Shown: one piece after another, positions 31,893 to 42,641 of the stretch
How positions within the stretch are numbered: position 1 is the stretch's first letter
Layout of the letters: every line of letters starts with the position of its first letter
From: Mastigamoeba balamuthi
Lineage: Eukaryota > Evosea > Mastigamoebida > Mastigamoebidae
Length of the DNA stretch: 64,000 bases
Direction of reading: 5' to 3'
Assembly: GCA_902651635.1 (NCBI GenBank)
Contig: CACRSC010001917.1
Coordinates: 829,419-893,418 of the forward strand
The notes under the pieces: generated by a model
The model's input: the letters and a program-made list of their open reading frames with translations, nothing else
What the model was told of the DNA's origin: nothing
Database searches by the model: none
Made by a program: the position numbers and the translations under genes

Positions 31893-34789
31893 TGATGAGT
31901 TAGGACTCAGCACTGAAGACCAACAGCCTGACACTGAGGATCGTCCCTGGACGTACCCCTCCATCTCACACATCACCCACCCACCCACCCAAGAACTGCC
32001 AGCCCCTTCCACAGCTCAACTGGCTCTCTTGCTCAGACGACCCGTGGCAAAGAAGACTGACTGCAAACTCTCTTTGGAGGGCTTCCTGAATGTAGTGGTG
32101 CTATCACCAGTTGCAGCACCGTGAGATCAGCACGCCAGCATCGTAGATATCGAGGTTGAGTACGTTTGGGATGTTGTTCTTGCAGTACTCTCTACATATC
32201 ACGACGCCCCTCTCCGCCTCCTCCTTCGTCTGGTATGATCGCACAAATACCGCCAGCTCTGCATTGAGCACGCACAGCGTTGATCAGCCTGAGTCACCAC
32301 GTAGGAAGACGGAGGCACTCAGGCTTACCGGCGCCTATGATGCAGCTCTTCTGTAGCATAAACCCCGGCAGTGTCCTCAGCACGTTCGCCATTCCGTCGA
32401 CAATCACGATCGCCATCGCGGGCAGCCTCACGGGCTTTCTGGGCTTCGAAACCTCCACCACCACGTACGCTGCGCACGCCCAATGAGACTGTGTTGCCCC
32501 CGAGAGTGGAACTAACTTGCAAGCAATCGGGGACGGTCCACAGTCACTCCGCACGATGCATCCACCGCGCAATCGCAGCAGTCCTCCGAGACCCCAGCGG
32601 ACGCTCCTTCCGTCGCAGACGTGTCAGGTGCATGCAGCGTGCCCGCGTTATCGCAGGCGCCGATGCCACTGCTACCACCCGTCGGGCCCTCTGAGTCCTC
32701 TGCTGGCAGACCAGTGGCACCAGCAGCACCAGCAGCAGCCCAGGCACAGCCCGAGCCACTGCCACCATCGCCGCCAAGGACCACTGTGCCTGCGGGATAC
32801 TGCACCACTCGGTGCTTTCTGTACCTCCCGGGCTCCCTGGCGAACACCGCGAAGGGAGCGCTGCAGGCAACGAGCCCCGGGGCGATGTCGAGGGCGAGCA
32901 CGAGCGAGGGGGCGTGGAGGTGCCTGCGCGGCGACGAGCAGCGCGAGCGCAGCGACACGCAGTAGCTCTCGAGGCCCTCGGGCAGCCCGAACGGCTCAGA
33001 GTGCGGGTCCCGCACCGACACCACATCGCCGCACAGCGGGCAGCGCAGGGCCTCAGCGGGCGCGTCGGGGCGGGCGACGCGGAGGCGCAGGAGCGCAGCG
33101 CAGACGTCCGAGGCGCTCAGGGCGGCCGACTGGCGCCAGCTGCGCGGCAGCAGCAGCTCCGCCGCGTACGTGTGGTACATGTGGACCACCGAGCTGCTCA
33201 CGCGCAGCACGGGGCCCTGCAGCGCCGCGAAGATGCACTCAGTGCGCGTGGGCGTCGCCAGCATGTTTATTTCTCGTTACGGATTTTGCGAACTTTCAGG
33301 GGTCAGTGCGAGAAAAATCGTCCGCGAGACAACACTATCTCATTGAGCGTTCCTGGAGTGCAATTGCAGTGCCGTTTTCGGGACAATCTTGCTGCCACGT
33401 TGGGGAACCTCGCCTGCGAACCTGGAAGCGTGCGGATGATGTCACACCACGCGAAAGTTGGAATCGACGTGATGATCACGACCTTGCTGTCCTTGAGGCC
33501 TTAAGGGTATCGAGGTGAACTACCTCTGTTACAGAAGACAAGGGGATTCTGGGTGACACAAGAGGATTAAACTACCTTTTAGCTCAGTGGGTACAGCATT
33601 GTTACATTTGATGGTGGTTCTGTGGGAGGCAAAGGTTAGAGAGACCCTCTGGTGCCTTCTTCTGGGTTCATTTTGCTTATGGGTGTTGTGAGGACTGTGT
33701 TATGTGTCTCACTCTCTTGCTCATGCTCTCAGTGAGCATGGGATAAGCTTGAAATTTGGGGAGCACACATAAGAGGAAGGAAGTTAGAGATGCTGCTCCA
33801 GTTTCTGCAGCAGCAGGGACTCAGAAAGATTGAATGTAAGGATGTTGTCAATAGATGTATGTGCCTTTCTTGTTCCTGTTCCTGCACTTACAGGTCCAAA
33901 TCCATCAAATATGGTAAGTACATTGTATGCAGAACTTCATCATCAAATAGAGGTTCCAGAAGGACCTTTCTTTGCAGTGAATGCAACCACTAGTTTCACA
34001 CAGCAGCCATATGTTGGTAACTATTGTGCTCCTGCTTGTGTCCTAGTGTGCGAACATAATCCCTCAATGCCTTGGTATCATTGGTGAGTACTATCTACTA
34101 ATTTCTGTAGTTTCATAGTATCACAAAACTGGTAGGTAGGCCAGTGCAGTTACCATGCAGTGTCTCTTTTCTATGATAAAAGACAGTTTTTTATTTTCAG
34201 TGATCTTCTTGTGGTACCCACACAGTTCCACGACTGTCCTGCATGGGAACTGAAGGCCACCACACATTCACATTCCCTTCCTTTTCCCAAGTAAAACACA
34301 ACAAAATATGACCTTACACAGCCCACATGCCAAGAAACATGAATGCCTGTTCTTCCTCTTACAGTAGTTTCACTGTGTCACAAGGTCGGGAACCATGAAC
34401 CCTCGTTTGATGTGAGCTTGCCACAGGCAGTGGGTTGCCGGAATCGTTTGGTGAGCACAGGCCCCCAGTAACGACCTCGAATCTCCCGCTTAGAGTTCCG
34501 AATCTGCCACTTCACCGACCTAGGAAATCCTTTGTGGAACGTGCACTTCCAAGTGAACGCAGATTCATGTTGGTACGAAAGAAGGGATATCCAGAAAGGC
34601 TCGCTCACAATTTCTCAGAGTGAACCTTGTGGATTCCCTCCCGTCAGCATGTCCACCCGAACTGAGCGCGTTTTCGCGGCGCTGCAGGGCCCCGTCCTGG
34701 GCCTCGACACGCCGGTGATCCACATGTTCAAGTCGTACACAGCCGAGCTGCTGCTGCCGCGGCGCCTGCGCCAGACGCTGGGCCTGAGC
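31893..34789. repeat. Segmental duplication, copy 2 (intact genes)
   Basis: It is the partner of 27086-29869. It carries an intact minus-strand family gene (32104-33264) and the 5' part of an intact plus-strand member (34649). It differs from copy 1 by about 150 extra bases near 33415-33600 and by the orientation of a 40-bp segment (33422-33461). Positions 33600-34620 are non-coding sequence shared with copy 1. It retains most CpG sites. Confidence 0.75.
32104..33264 (-). CDS. Unknown repeated-family protein, minus-strand member
   Basis: Exons 33264-32517, 32469-32329 and 32258-32104 (phase-1 introns of 47 and 70 nt) give 347 residues. It begins MLATPTRTECIFAALQGPVL. It has CPLCGDVVSVRDP, LPEGLESYCVSLRS and FAVFAREPGRYRK, then a long Gly/Ala/Ser linker (GSGSGCAWAAAGAAGATGLP). 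The conserved second and third exons follow (YVVVEVSKPRKPVRLP...LRTLPGFMLQKS; VFVRSYQTKEEAERGVVICR) and the protein ends CCNW. Exons 2 and 3 are exactly 141 and 155 nt, as in the other members. Function is unknown; it is the most divergent intact member. Confidence 0.75.
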
Positions 34790-35580
34790 ATCTCCGACGT
34801 CTTCGCTGCCCTGCAGGCCGCCGTCGTGCGCGCCGACCCCTCGCCGTCGTCGCCTCCCGTGCGGTGCCCGCGCTGCGGCGACGTCCTGACGATCGCGGAG
34901 ACGTGGTCGAACCCCAGCGGGCTGCCCGAGGACCTGGAGAGCTTCTGCGCGTCTGTGCGCTCCAAGTGCACGTCGTCGCGCAGGCACCTCCGCACCACGA
35001 CCCTCTTCCTGACGGTCGACATCGGGCGCGTGCTGGTCTGCAGCAGAGCCTTCTCGGTCTTCGCCAGGGAGCCCGGCCGTTGCAAGAAAAACTCCCGGGG
35101 TTGCACCCCAGCGCAGGAGCCCAGCAGCACGCTGTATCCGCCCGACCCTCCTCTCGTGGTGGACTTCATTCCTGCCCGTGAGTTGGAAATCCGGTCGATG
35201 CTGTCGGACTCACACAAGCACTCAGCTCTTCGTGTGACGGTGGACATCTTCAAGCCTCGCGTGCCTGTTCCGCTTCCTCGGAACGCCATTGCTCTGGTCA
35301 ACGGAGTCATTGAGGTGCTCAGGACGCTGCCCGGCTTTGTGCTCCAGAAGAGTTCCCTCTCGGAGGGTAAGTTCTCTTTGCGTACTCCCAGAGTTCCACA
35401 GTCTGAGATGTGTGGCGTGTGGCAGATTTGGTGGTCCTTGTGCGTGCTTACAGAACTGTTGAGGATGCAGAGAGAGGATCTGTCCTGAGCATCGAATACG
35501 CCAAGAACAGCATTCCAAATGCGATCAAGCGGAACGCAGAAGACGGAGCTGTTCCAATTGCCCGATTCCATAACTGGTAG
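34649..35580 (+). CDS. Unknown repeated-family protein, tandem member A
   Basis: Exons 34649-35177, 35226-35366 and 35426-35580 give 274 residues. It shares MSTRTERVFAALQGPVLGLD, CPRCGDVLTIAETW, GLPEDLESFCASVRS and FSVFAREPGR, then LRVTVDIFKPRVPVPLP, RTLPGFVLQKS, VLVRAYRTVEDAERGS and the ending IARFHNW. It is the first of three direct tandem copies with starts 1141-1178 bases apart. The 5' part lies in segmental-duplication copy 2. The start codon is supported by conservation across all plus-strand members. Confidence 0.8.
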
Positions 35581-35826
35581 CGCGATACACGATTGAAATG
35601 CACGTTTGTTTAGAATCGTCGCTCTGTGCTTTGCACAGCTGATGTTGCTTGCTCTTTCTGTCAGTGAATTGGCGAATTGCCTACCCCTGAAAAACCAAAC
35701 TAGGCTCCCCCTCCGGGTAGGACCAGTCATCTATGTAAATTAGTGCACATTGCCAATAATGGTAACTGCGAGGATCTTCTTTTATTTCTCTTGCGGCCTT
35801 GCAAAGAGCTGCAGCGTGCGGTGCAG

Positions 35827-36733
35827 ATGTCCACGCGCACAGAGCGCATTTTCGCGGCGCTGCAGGGCCCCGTCCTGGGCCTCGACACGCCGGTGATCCA
35901 CATGTTCAAGGCGTACACGGCCGAGCTGCTGCTGCCGCGGCGCCTGCGCCAGACGCTGGGCCTGAGCATCTCCGACGTCTTCGCTGCCCTGCAGGCCGCC
36001 GTCGTGCGCGCCGACCCCTCGCCGTCGTCGCCCCCCGTGCGGTGCCCGCGCTGCGGCGACGTCCTGGCGATCACGGAGACGTGGTCGAACCCCAGCGGGC
36101 TGCCCGAGGACCTGGAGAGCTTCTGCACTGCTGTGCGCTCCCGGTGCACGTCGTCGCGCAGGCACCTCCGCACCACGAGACTCGTCCTGACGGTCGACAT
36201 CGGGCGCGTGCTGGTCTGCAGCAAGGCGTTCTCGGTGTTCGCCAGGGATCCCGGCCGTAGCAAGAAAAAAACCCAGGAGCCCAGCAGCACGCTGTATCCG
36301 CCCGATCCTCCTCGCGTGGTGGACTTCATTCCTGCCCGTGAGTTGGAAATCTGTTTGTGTGCTCTCGGACTCACACAAGCACTCAGCTCTTCGTGTGACG
36401 GTGGACATCTTCAAGCCTCGTGTGCCTGTTCCGCTTCCTCCGAATGCCATTGCTCTGGTCAACGGAGTCATTGAGGTGCTCAGGACGCTGCCCGGCTTTG
36501 TGCTCCAGAAGAGTTCCCTCTCGAAGGGTAAGTTCTTTTGCATACTCCCGGAGTCTGAGATTTGTGGCGTGTGGGCAGATTTGGCGGTCCTTGTGCGTGC
36601 TTACAGAACGATCGAGGATGCAGAGAGAGGATCTGTCCTGTGCATCGAATACACCAAGAACAACATTCCAAATGCGATCAATCGGAACGCAGAAGACGGA
36701 GCTGTTCCAATTGCCCGACTCCATAACTGGTAA
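35827..36733 (+). CDS. Unknown repeated-family protein, tandem member B
   Basis: Exons 35827-36337, 36387-36527 and 36579-36733 give 268 residues. It is very close to member A in both exons and flanks. The first-exon linker is shorter (KKKTQEPSSTLYPPDPPRVV). Sequence after its stop (CGCGATACACGATTG) repeats that after member A, so the tandem unit includes the intergenic DNA. Confidence 0.8.
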
Positions 36734-36967
36734 CGCGATACACGATTGAAATACATGTTTGTTTAGAATCGTCCCTCTGTGCTTTGCACAGCTGATGTTG
36801 CTTGCTCTTTCTGTCAGTGAATCGGCGAATGATAAATGATATTGGGCTCCGTGAGGACCAGGAATCATCTACGTACGTTAATCAGTACAATTTGCCAATA
36901 ATGGTAACTGCGAGAATCTACTTTGATTTCTCCTGCGACTCTAGCAAAGCTTCAGCGTGCGGTGCAG

Positions 36968-37978
36968 ATGTCCACGCGCACGGAGCGCGTTTTCGCGGCG
37001 CTGCAGGGCCCCGTCCTGGGCCTCGACACGCCGGTGATCCACATGTTCAAGGCGTACACGGCGGAGCTGCTGCTGCCGCGGCGCCTGCGCCAGACGCTGG
37101 GCCTGAGCATCTCCGACGTCTTCGCTGCCCTGCAGGCCGCCGTCGTGCGCGCCGACCCCTCGCCGTCGTCGCCTCCCGTGCGGTGCCCGCGCTGCGGCGA
37201 CGTCCTGGCGATCACGGAGACGTGGTCGAACCCCAGCGGGCTGCCTGACGACCTGGAGAGCTTCTGCGCGTCTGTGCGCTCCAAGTGCACGTCGTCGCGC
37301 AGGCACCTCCGCACCACGAGACTCGTCCTGACGGTCGACATCGGGCGCGTGCTGGTCTGCAGCAGCGCGTTCTCAGTGTTCGCCAGGGAGCCCGGGCGGT
37401 ACAAGAAGAGGCAAGGCAGCACAGCCGCAGCGCAGGAGACCGCCAGTGCCACCAGCACCCCTCCAGGGTTTGAGGTCGTTGTGCACACGTCGCCCCAAGT
37501 GGACGCATCATCGCTGCAGCCGCAGTTCCTACTCGTCAACCCGCTCGTCAACGTGGACCTGCCTCTGATCTCCCGTAAGTAGGATGCAGTGGGCCTCTGA
37601 GTGCTAATGCGCGATTTCGCAGCTCTGAGAGTTACGGTGGACGTGTGGAAGCCGCGTCTGCCTATTGAGCTGCCACAGGACGCCATCAAGTTGGTTCCGG
37701 GTGTCACTGTGGCCCTCAGGACGTTGCCTGGCTTCGTGTTGCAGAAGAGCTGCCTCTCGTGTGGTGCGCCCTAGCTTCCATCGTGGTTCTGTTCTGCCAC
37801 CGCCGCATTGACGACCGTTTCAGAACGTGCGATATTCGTACGTGCGTACAGAACAATCGAGGACGCAGAGAGGGGGACTGTCATATGCGCCCAGTACAGC
37901 CAGAACAAAATCCCGAATGTCATGAACCGCGATGTGCACTTCCTGTCTGATCTGATTGCCCAGTTTCGCAACTGGTGA
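36968..37978 (+). CDS. Unknown repeated-family protein, tandem member C
   Basis: Exons 36968-37574, 37623-37763 and 37824-37978 give 300 residues. The N-terminal part is nearly identical to members A and B. The linker (QGSTAAAQETASATSTPPGF) and the C-terminal exons (LRVTVDVWKPRLPIELP, TIEDAERGTVICAQYSQN, LIAQFRNW) are more diverged. This mosaic pattern fits gene conversion of the first exon among tandem copies. Confidence 0.8.
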
Positions 37979-38172
37979 AGCGCGCCTGATGCTGTATAGC
38001 AATACATGTAATATCTACCCATTCAAGTGTGCTCCTCGCCCATGATCCTGTGCCACGAGTGTAATTACGCATCGCTGACGATCCTATTCGGTCTCCATAT
38101 CGCTGGTTGGTAGCGAAGATCTCAGACTCAAGCTGAGAAATTATCCCTTGCAACCAGCGATTTTTTTTTGAT

Positions 38173-38187
38173 TGTATCCAGCGAATT
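38173..38187. repeat. Left terminal inverted repeat of the piggyBac-type element
   Basis: A 15-bp sequence exactly complementary to two copies at the right end (40484-40498 and 40507-40521), positioned 13 bases before the transposase ATG. Confidence 0.6.
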
Positions 38188-38199
38188 ATAAGCGAAATC

Positions 38200-40449
38200 A
38201 TGGCGGGCGCGTGGCGAGAGCTGCACAGCCTCATGACCGACTTGGCCGACGAGCTTGATGACAAACGTGAGCGAGATGCGCGCGCTGCTGGTGCCACGAA
38301 GGAGGACAAAGGCCCTTCATCTGCGGAGGCACTGCTGGACGTTTTCGCCGAAGTAGAGAACGCCAAGTGGGTCAACGTCTCCAACTGCGAGCTCCGCCTC
38401 AATCTTCCACGCAAGAACGTTTTACTGCCCCTCAGCCCAGGTATCCTTGTGATCGCCATCCATCTTCCCCGCCACACACCAGCGAACTCCGCACCAGCAC
38501 TCAGATTTTCCCCTCAAATCTTGTTCCGCGCAGCAATGGAGCTGAAAGACGCTTTCTTCTCGCTTGTGTCGCCAGAAGTCGTGACCTACATCGCCTCTGT
38601 GCTTGAGGGATCCCGACGTGGTCAACGTGCTGCCAATTCTCGTGGTCCAGTCCCCGTTGTGTCAACAGGTGAGCCAACAAGGCCTTGAGTACAAATCAAC
38701 GCCAACCTGACCCCTGCAGGGATGGTCGAGGCGCTCATTCGGCTCACAGTTCACGCCATTGCATATGGCACTCGGTGTGCAAGCTCTCTGAAGGAGTACC
38801 TCGACCTCAGTCCTGGCCAGAGACCCGGTGCTTTCAAGGAGACGTCAGTATCTGGGAAGGAGAAGGCCAAGTTCTTCCGGCGGACGCACTGGGACAAGCT
38901 CGAAGCAGTTTTCAGTGCTGTGGACTATGACGTCTTAGCTCAGTACATCTCAACATCATTCCTTCGTTTTTGGAATGTCTGCGAGGTTGTGTGGCTGGCT
39001 TTCGACGAATCTGTTGTGGAATGGTCTGGTGGCGAGGTGTTCGTCATCATCATCCCTCGTAAGCCTGTTCCGCAAGGGGCCCTCGTGTACATGCTTGCTG
39101 GAGTCACAACAGCAACGAACCGGCCTGTCCCTCTCATGATCTTCCCGAACTTCTTTGAAGGACGCAAGGGCCTGAGCCCAAAGGAGTTTCTGGGCAAGGC
39201 AGTCGAGTGGGTGAAGCAGCTTCAAGCCAAGGGTAAGCTCCCACAGGACGTTGCTGTTGTGGCAGACGCTGCCTTTGGTGCCATTGACATCATTCAGGAG
39301 ACATACCCTGGCATTCGCTTCCTTGTCAGTGCGAAGGAGACAGCAGAGAAGCAGCTGTTGGCCAGTGGCCTGTGTTATCATCAGGCTCGCCTTGTCGCAC
39401 GTGGCCCCACAGTGCAGGCCGTCTACATTGACAATGCTGCTGTGTTCAACATGTCAACTGTGTATGATGTTGTTGCTGCTCCACGGCCGCCACCAGCCCT
39501 TGCTCCATGCTTCAGTGCTGCAGGGTTGGAGCTTCTGGGGAAACTGCCAGCAGATGATGTTATCTCATTGGGCAGGCTGTGTGGGGTCTCTGTCAGTGGA
39601 TCCCGCAGTACTGTGTTGGAGCGAATCACACATGCTGATTTCTCAGCTGCCCCAGAGCCTGCTCGCAAGAAGCACAGGGTGGGAACAGGCACTGCTCAGA
39701 GGCCAGAACCAGATGTCGAGGTCACTGCCATAGGCTTGCAGTCCCTCACGAAGCTGCAGCTGCAAGAGAGACTTCGTGAAGTTCAGGAAAGGACCTCTGG
39801 GACGAAGGCAGAGCTCATTCAGAGGCTACTGGACTCTCAGAGTCAGAGGCCTCAGCCCCCAAGTCAGCAGCCAGCCCTGATTGCAGCAAGCCAGGAAGGC
39901 ACTGCAGACGAAGCCCCCAGTGCAGCATCAGCCACTGAACCCTCGTATGACATTGCCAAGAGACATGCAGAGCTAGAGAAGCTTACAGTCGACCAGTTGC
40001 AAGAGAAGCTGCGCGAGATTGGGCTCAAGGCGACAGGAAAGAAACTGGAGCTGGTTGGGCGACTTCTTCGCCACGAGGGCCCCACAGTGAAGGCCTTGCA
40101 ATCTCGCCTTCAGTCATTTCTTTTGTGCCATTCCACTGGGAAGCCACTGCCCATCTTGGAGTATGGAAAGCACTTCAACTTCATTGACAGGATTGACACA
40201 TTGCTGTCTTACATTCCATTCCCATGGGAGGTCAGAAATCACACTTGCCTCACTCTGACCAGTCCTGATCAGGTGAGGACGTTCCCACTGAAGTTCTTCA
40301 TCTGGGTTGTTTGTCTCTGTGTCGTTTCTCTGTACTCAGCTCGTGTGGACTCTCACTTTATGTTCAAAGATTGCAGCACATCGAACCCAAATGAGGTCAT
40401 TCACATCACAGACTTCGTCCGAAGCCTTGCTGATGCTCTGGCAGACTAA
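38200..40449 (+). CDS. piggyBac-like transposase with SAP domains
   Basis: Exons 38200-38440, 38534-38668 and 38720-40449 give about 701 residues. The catalytic core shows the piggyBac DDE pattern: LAFDESVVEW, then RKPVPQGALVYMLAG, DVAVVADAAFGA and VYIDNAAVFNMST. The family's late 'VD' segment appears as KHFNFIDRIDTLLSYIPFPW. Between the third Asp and that segment lie two SAP motifs (LTKLQLQERLREVQERTSGT; LTVDQLQEKLREIGLKATGK) and a weaker third one. SAP domains bind AT-rich DNA. A small extra intron near 40260-40340 is possible, which would change the C-terminus. It looks intact. Confidence 0.8.
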
Positions 40450-40699
40450 AACAACGTTTGTTTTCATCATTCAGTGTGCCAAAAATTCGCTGGATACAGT
40501 TGGATAAATTCGCTGGATACAGCAGTTATCATGCATTCGGGCTCATCCGGTGCGCCACAGCTGGCTCGATACAGACGACTTTGCATTCATTCTGCCTCGA
40601 GGTTATGTCCAAGGGCCGACCAGATCATGTTATTTTCTACCCAAAGTCATAGAGAAGTCGCGTGTGTTGCGTCGAGGATCGTTGTGTGGGTGAGGTATG

Positions 40700-42493
40700 T
40701 CAATCGAGGAGCTTGTGTAGGGCCTTGAGAACGACGTCGATGTGCTTGTTCCCCTCGTACAGCGGAGGTATGTGCTGGGACTTGTGCGTCAGCGCTTGCA
40801 CGGCATACATAGCTGAGCGGACTGAGTACTCGACCGTGAAGACCACGTCATCTGCCAGTTCCACAAACTGACCGATGAACCCGTAGTTCATGGCTCCCTT
40901 GGGGATGACCTCAGGGCGATCGCCTGCCCTGCGCGGCATGAATTGCGAGGTGATGTACGGCATCATGCAGGGGATGCACGTCGCGTTGCTGACATACGGC
41001 TCGCGCATGTCCTGCTCGGGCATCCCCATGTGCCCGAGGAGCTCGTGAAGGAGCTCGCTGCCCGAGCACGCGGTCATGGGCTTGCGCACGAAGTTGCCGA
41101 GCTTGTCGGGATAGAGACCGTAGCCCCACAGGACCCACACGTGCTCTGGCTGGTTGGAGAAGTGTGGCCAGTTGGGCACGACGGCCGACATGAGCCAGTT
41201 GCTGTTGACAAAAGTCACGAGGCCGCCCGTGCCCGGCTGATTTCCGGAGAACTTCTGCATCATCTCGACGAACTTGTCGTCGCGGAACGTGACGGTGAAC
41301 GACGGCCACTTAGTCTGCTCGAACTTGTGGTCAAACGGCGCCGGGTTCCCGCAGCCGGGCACGCCCTTGGACGCAATGCGCTGCCACAGAGACCACTCAG
41401 GAGCCTCCGAAGTGCGCATCTCGGGCGCCTCGTCATGAGACCCGATCGAGCTATTGGCTGTCATCGACCCGATGGTGAAGAGGACCGAATCCTTGGACGT
41501 GTCGAGGGCGATGGGCTGTTTGCCGCCGCCGAGGACAAGCTTGGAGACGTAGCTCCTCTGTCCATTGTCCGCGGTGCCCATCTCGGCGTCATACACGATG
41601 GTGCCCGTGTGGAAGTTGACGCCCTTGGAGCGCAGGTAACTCGCGATGGGCGCAGCGAAGCTCTCGAACTGGTTGAGCCGCGTCCTGCGTACGCCCTGCA
41701 GTGTGTGGATCTGCGGGAACTCCTGGATGAAGCGCAGGAGGTACCGCCTGAACTCAGCCGCGCTGTGCCACGGCTGGAATGCGAACGTCGTGCACCACAT
41801 GTACCAGAAGTTGGTCGTGAAGAAGTGCTCCCCGAAGACGTCGCGGACGGCTCCCCGGCGCATGGCCTCCTCCTCGGACTCGCTCATGAGCCTGATCATC
41901 GCGATGCGGTCCTCCGCGTTGAACCCCAGGCGCGACACGTCCTCAACCTGGGGGAATCCCTCCTCAGGCAAAATGCGGGGTAAAATTGGCGAATTGTACC
42001 TTACGGCAGTCTCTCACAAGACGGCACCTGCTGTCGGATTTAACCTCGTCGTTGAAGTCCAGCACGTCGTCCATCATCGTCTTGGATGCTGCGGTCGGGT
42101 TAGCAGCGCCAGGGATGACGAGAGCCTGCGTGCGCACATCCGGAGGAGAGAGGCACGAGGCTGAGGAGGCGCCAAGTGCACAGGTAGGCCTGCATTTCAA
42201 ACATGCGCCCACCTCGGATTACGTAGCCATCCGCTGCGTTTCCACACCCGTCCAGAGCACCGCCAAGGGTGTCTCCCGCCTCAATGATCACGATCTGCTC
42301 GCCCTTGAGTCCTGACTTGAGCAGGAATACGGCTGCTGCCAGAGAAGCGCATCCCGAACCGACAAGATAAACTGTCCCTGCAGACACATTGACTGCGACT
42401 GGTTGGTTAGAGGAACCCCGAGGCAGGGCGCAGAACTGTATGCGAACCCGTCATAGGCGGCCTCTGTGCGGCGGTCGACACGCGGGAGCCCAT
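40700..42493 (-). CDS. ohyA: Oleate hydratase (MCRA/OhyA family)
   Basis: Exons 42493-42448, 42377-42157, 42125-42000 and 41962-40700 give about 551 residues. The enzyme adds water to the cis-9 double bond of unsaturated fatty acids using FAD. Visible landmarks are the N-terminal nucleotide-binding stretch (TVYLVGSGCASLAAAVFLL), YVIRGGRMFEMQAYL, FWYMWCTTFAFQPWHSAAEF, SNWLMSAVVPNWPHF and GAMNYGFIGQFVELADDVVF. The family is mainly bacterial; here the gene has tiny introns (31 and 37 nt among them). The catalytic Glu of RGGRE-type enzymes is Met here, as reported for the Rhodococcus erythropolis enzyme. The first exon is the least certain part. Confidence 0.9.
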
Positions 42494-42641
42494 CGCTGCT
42501 GAGTGAGTGTCTCAGGTGGCCCTCTTGATCCAATTATGGGACTTTGAAATCTGGCTGGCTATTTTTGTTCGCCCACTAATTTTAGATTGGCTCATAGCAG
42601 TGGCGACCCTCTGACGATCGAGCTCGGAACGTGAGTGTGCA
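42494..42641. promoter_or_regulatory. Shared divergent promoter region
   Basis: Only 148 bases separate the divergent starts of oleate hydratase and the phosphodiesterase, so both promoters must lie here or overlap 5' UTRs. It is AT-richer than its surroundings, with no clear TATA box. Confidence 0.5.

Larger units (their letters stand above)
38173..40521 (+). mobile_element. piggyBac-type DNA transposon
   Basis: One transposase gene lies between short inverted repeats: TGTATCCAGCGAATT at 38173-38187, and its reverse complement at 40484-40498 and again at 40507-40521. A smaller stem (TCGCTGGTTG / CAACCAGCGA, about 38100-38160) lies just outside and may be part of the left end. I could not fix a TTAA target duplication, so the outer edges are approximate. 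The coding region is open, so the copy may be young or recently active. Confidence 0.65.
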
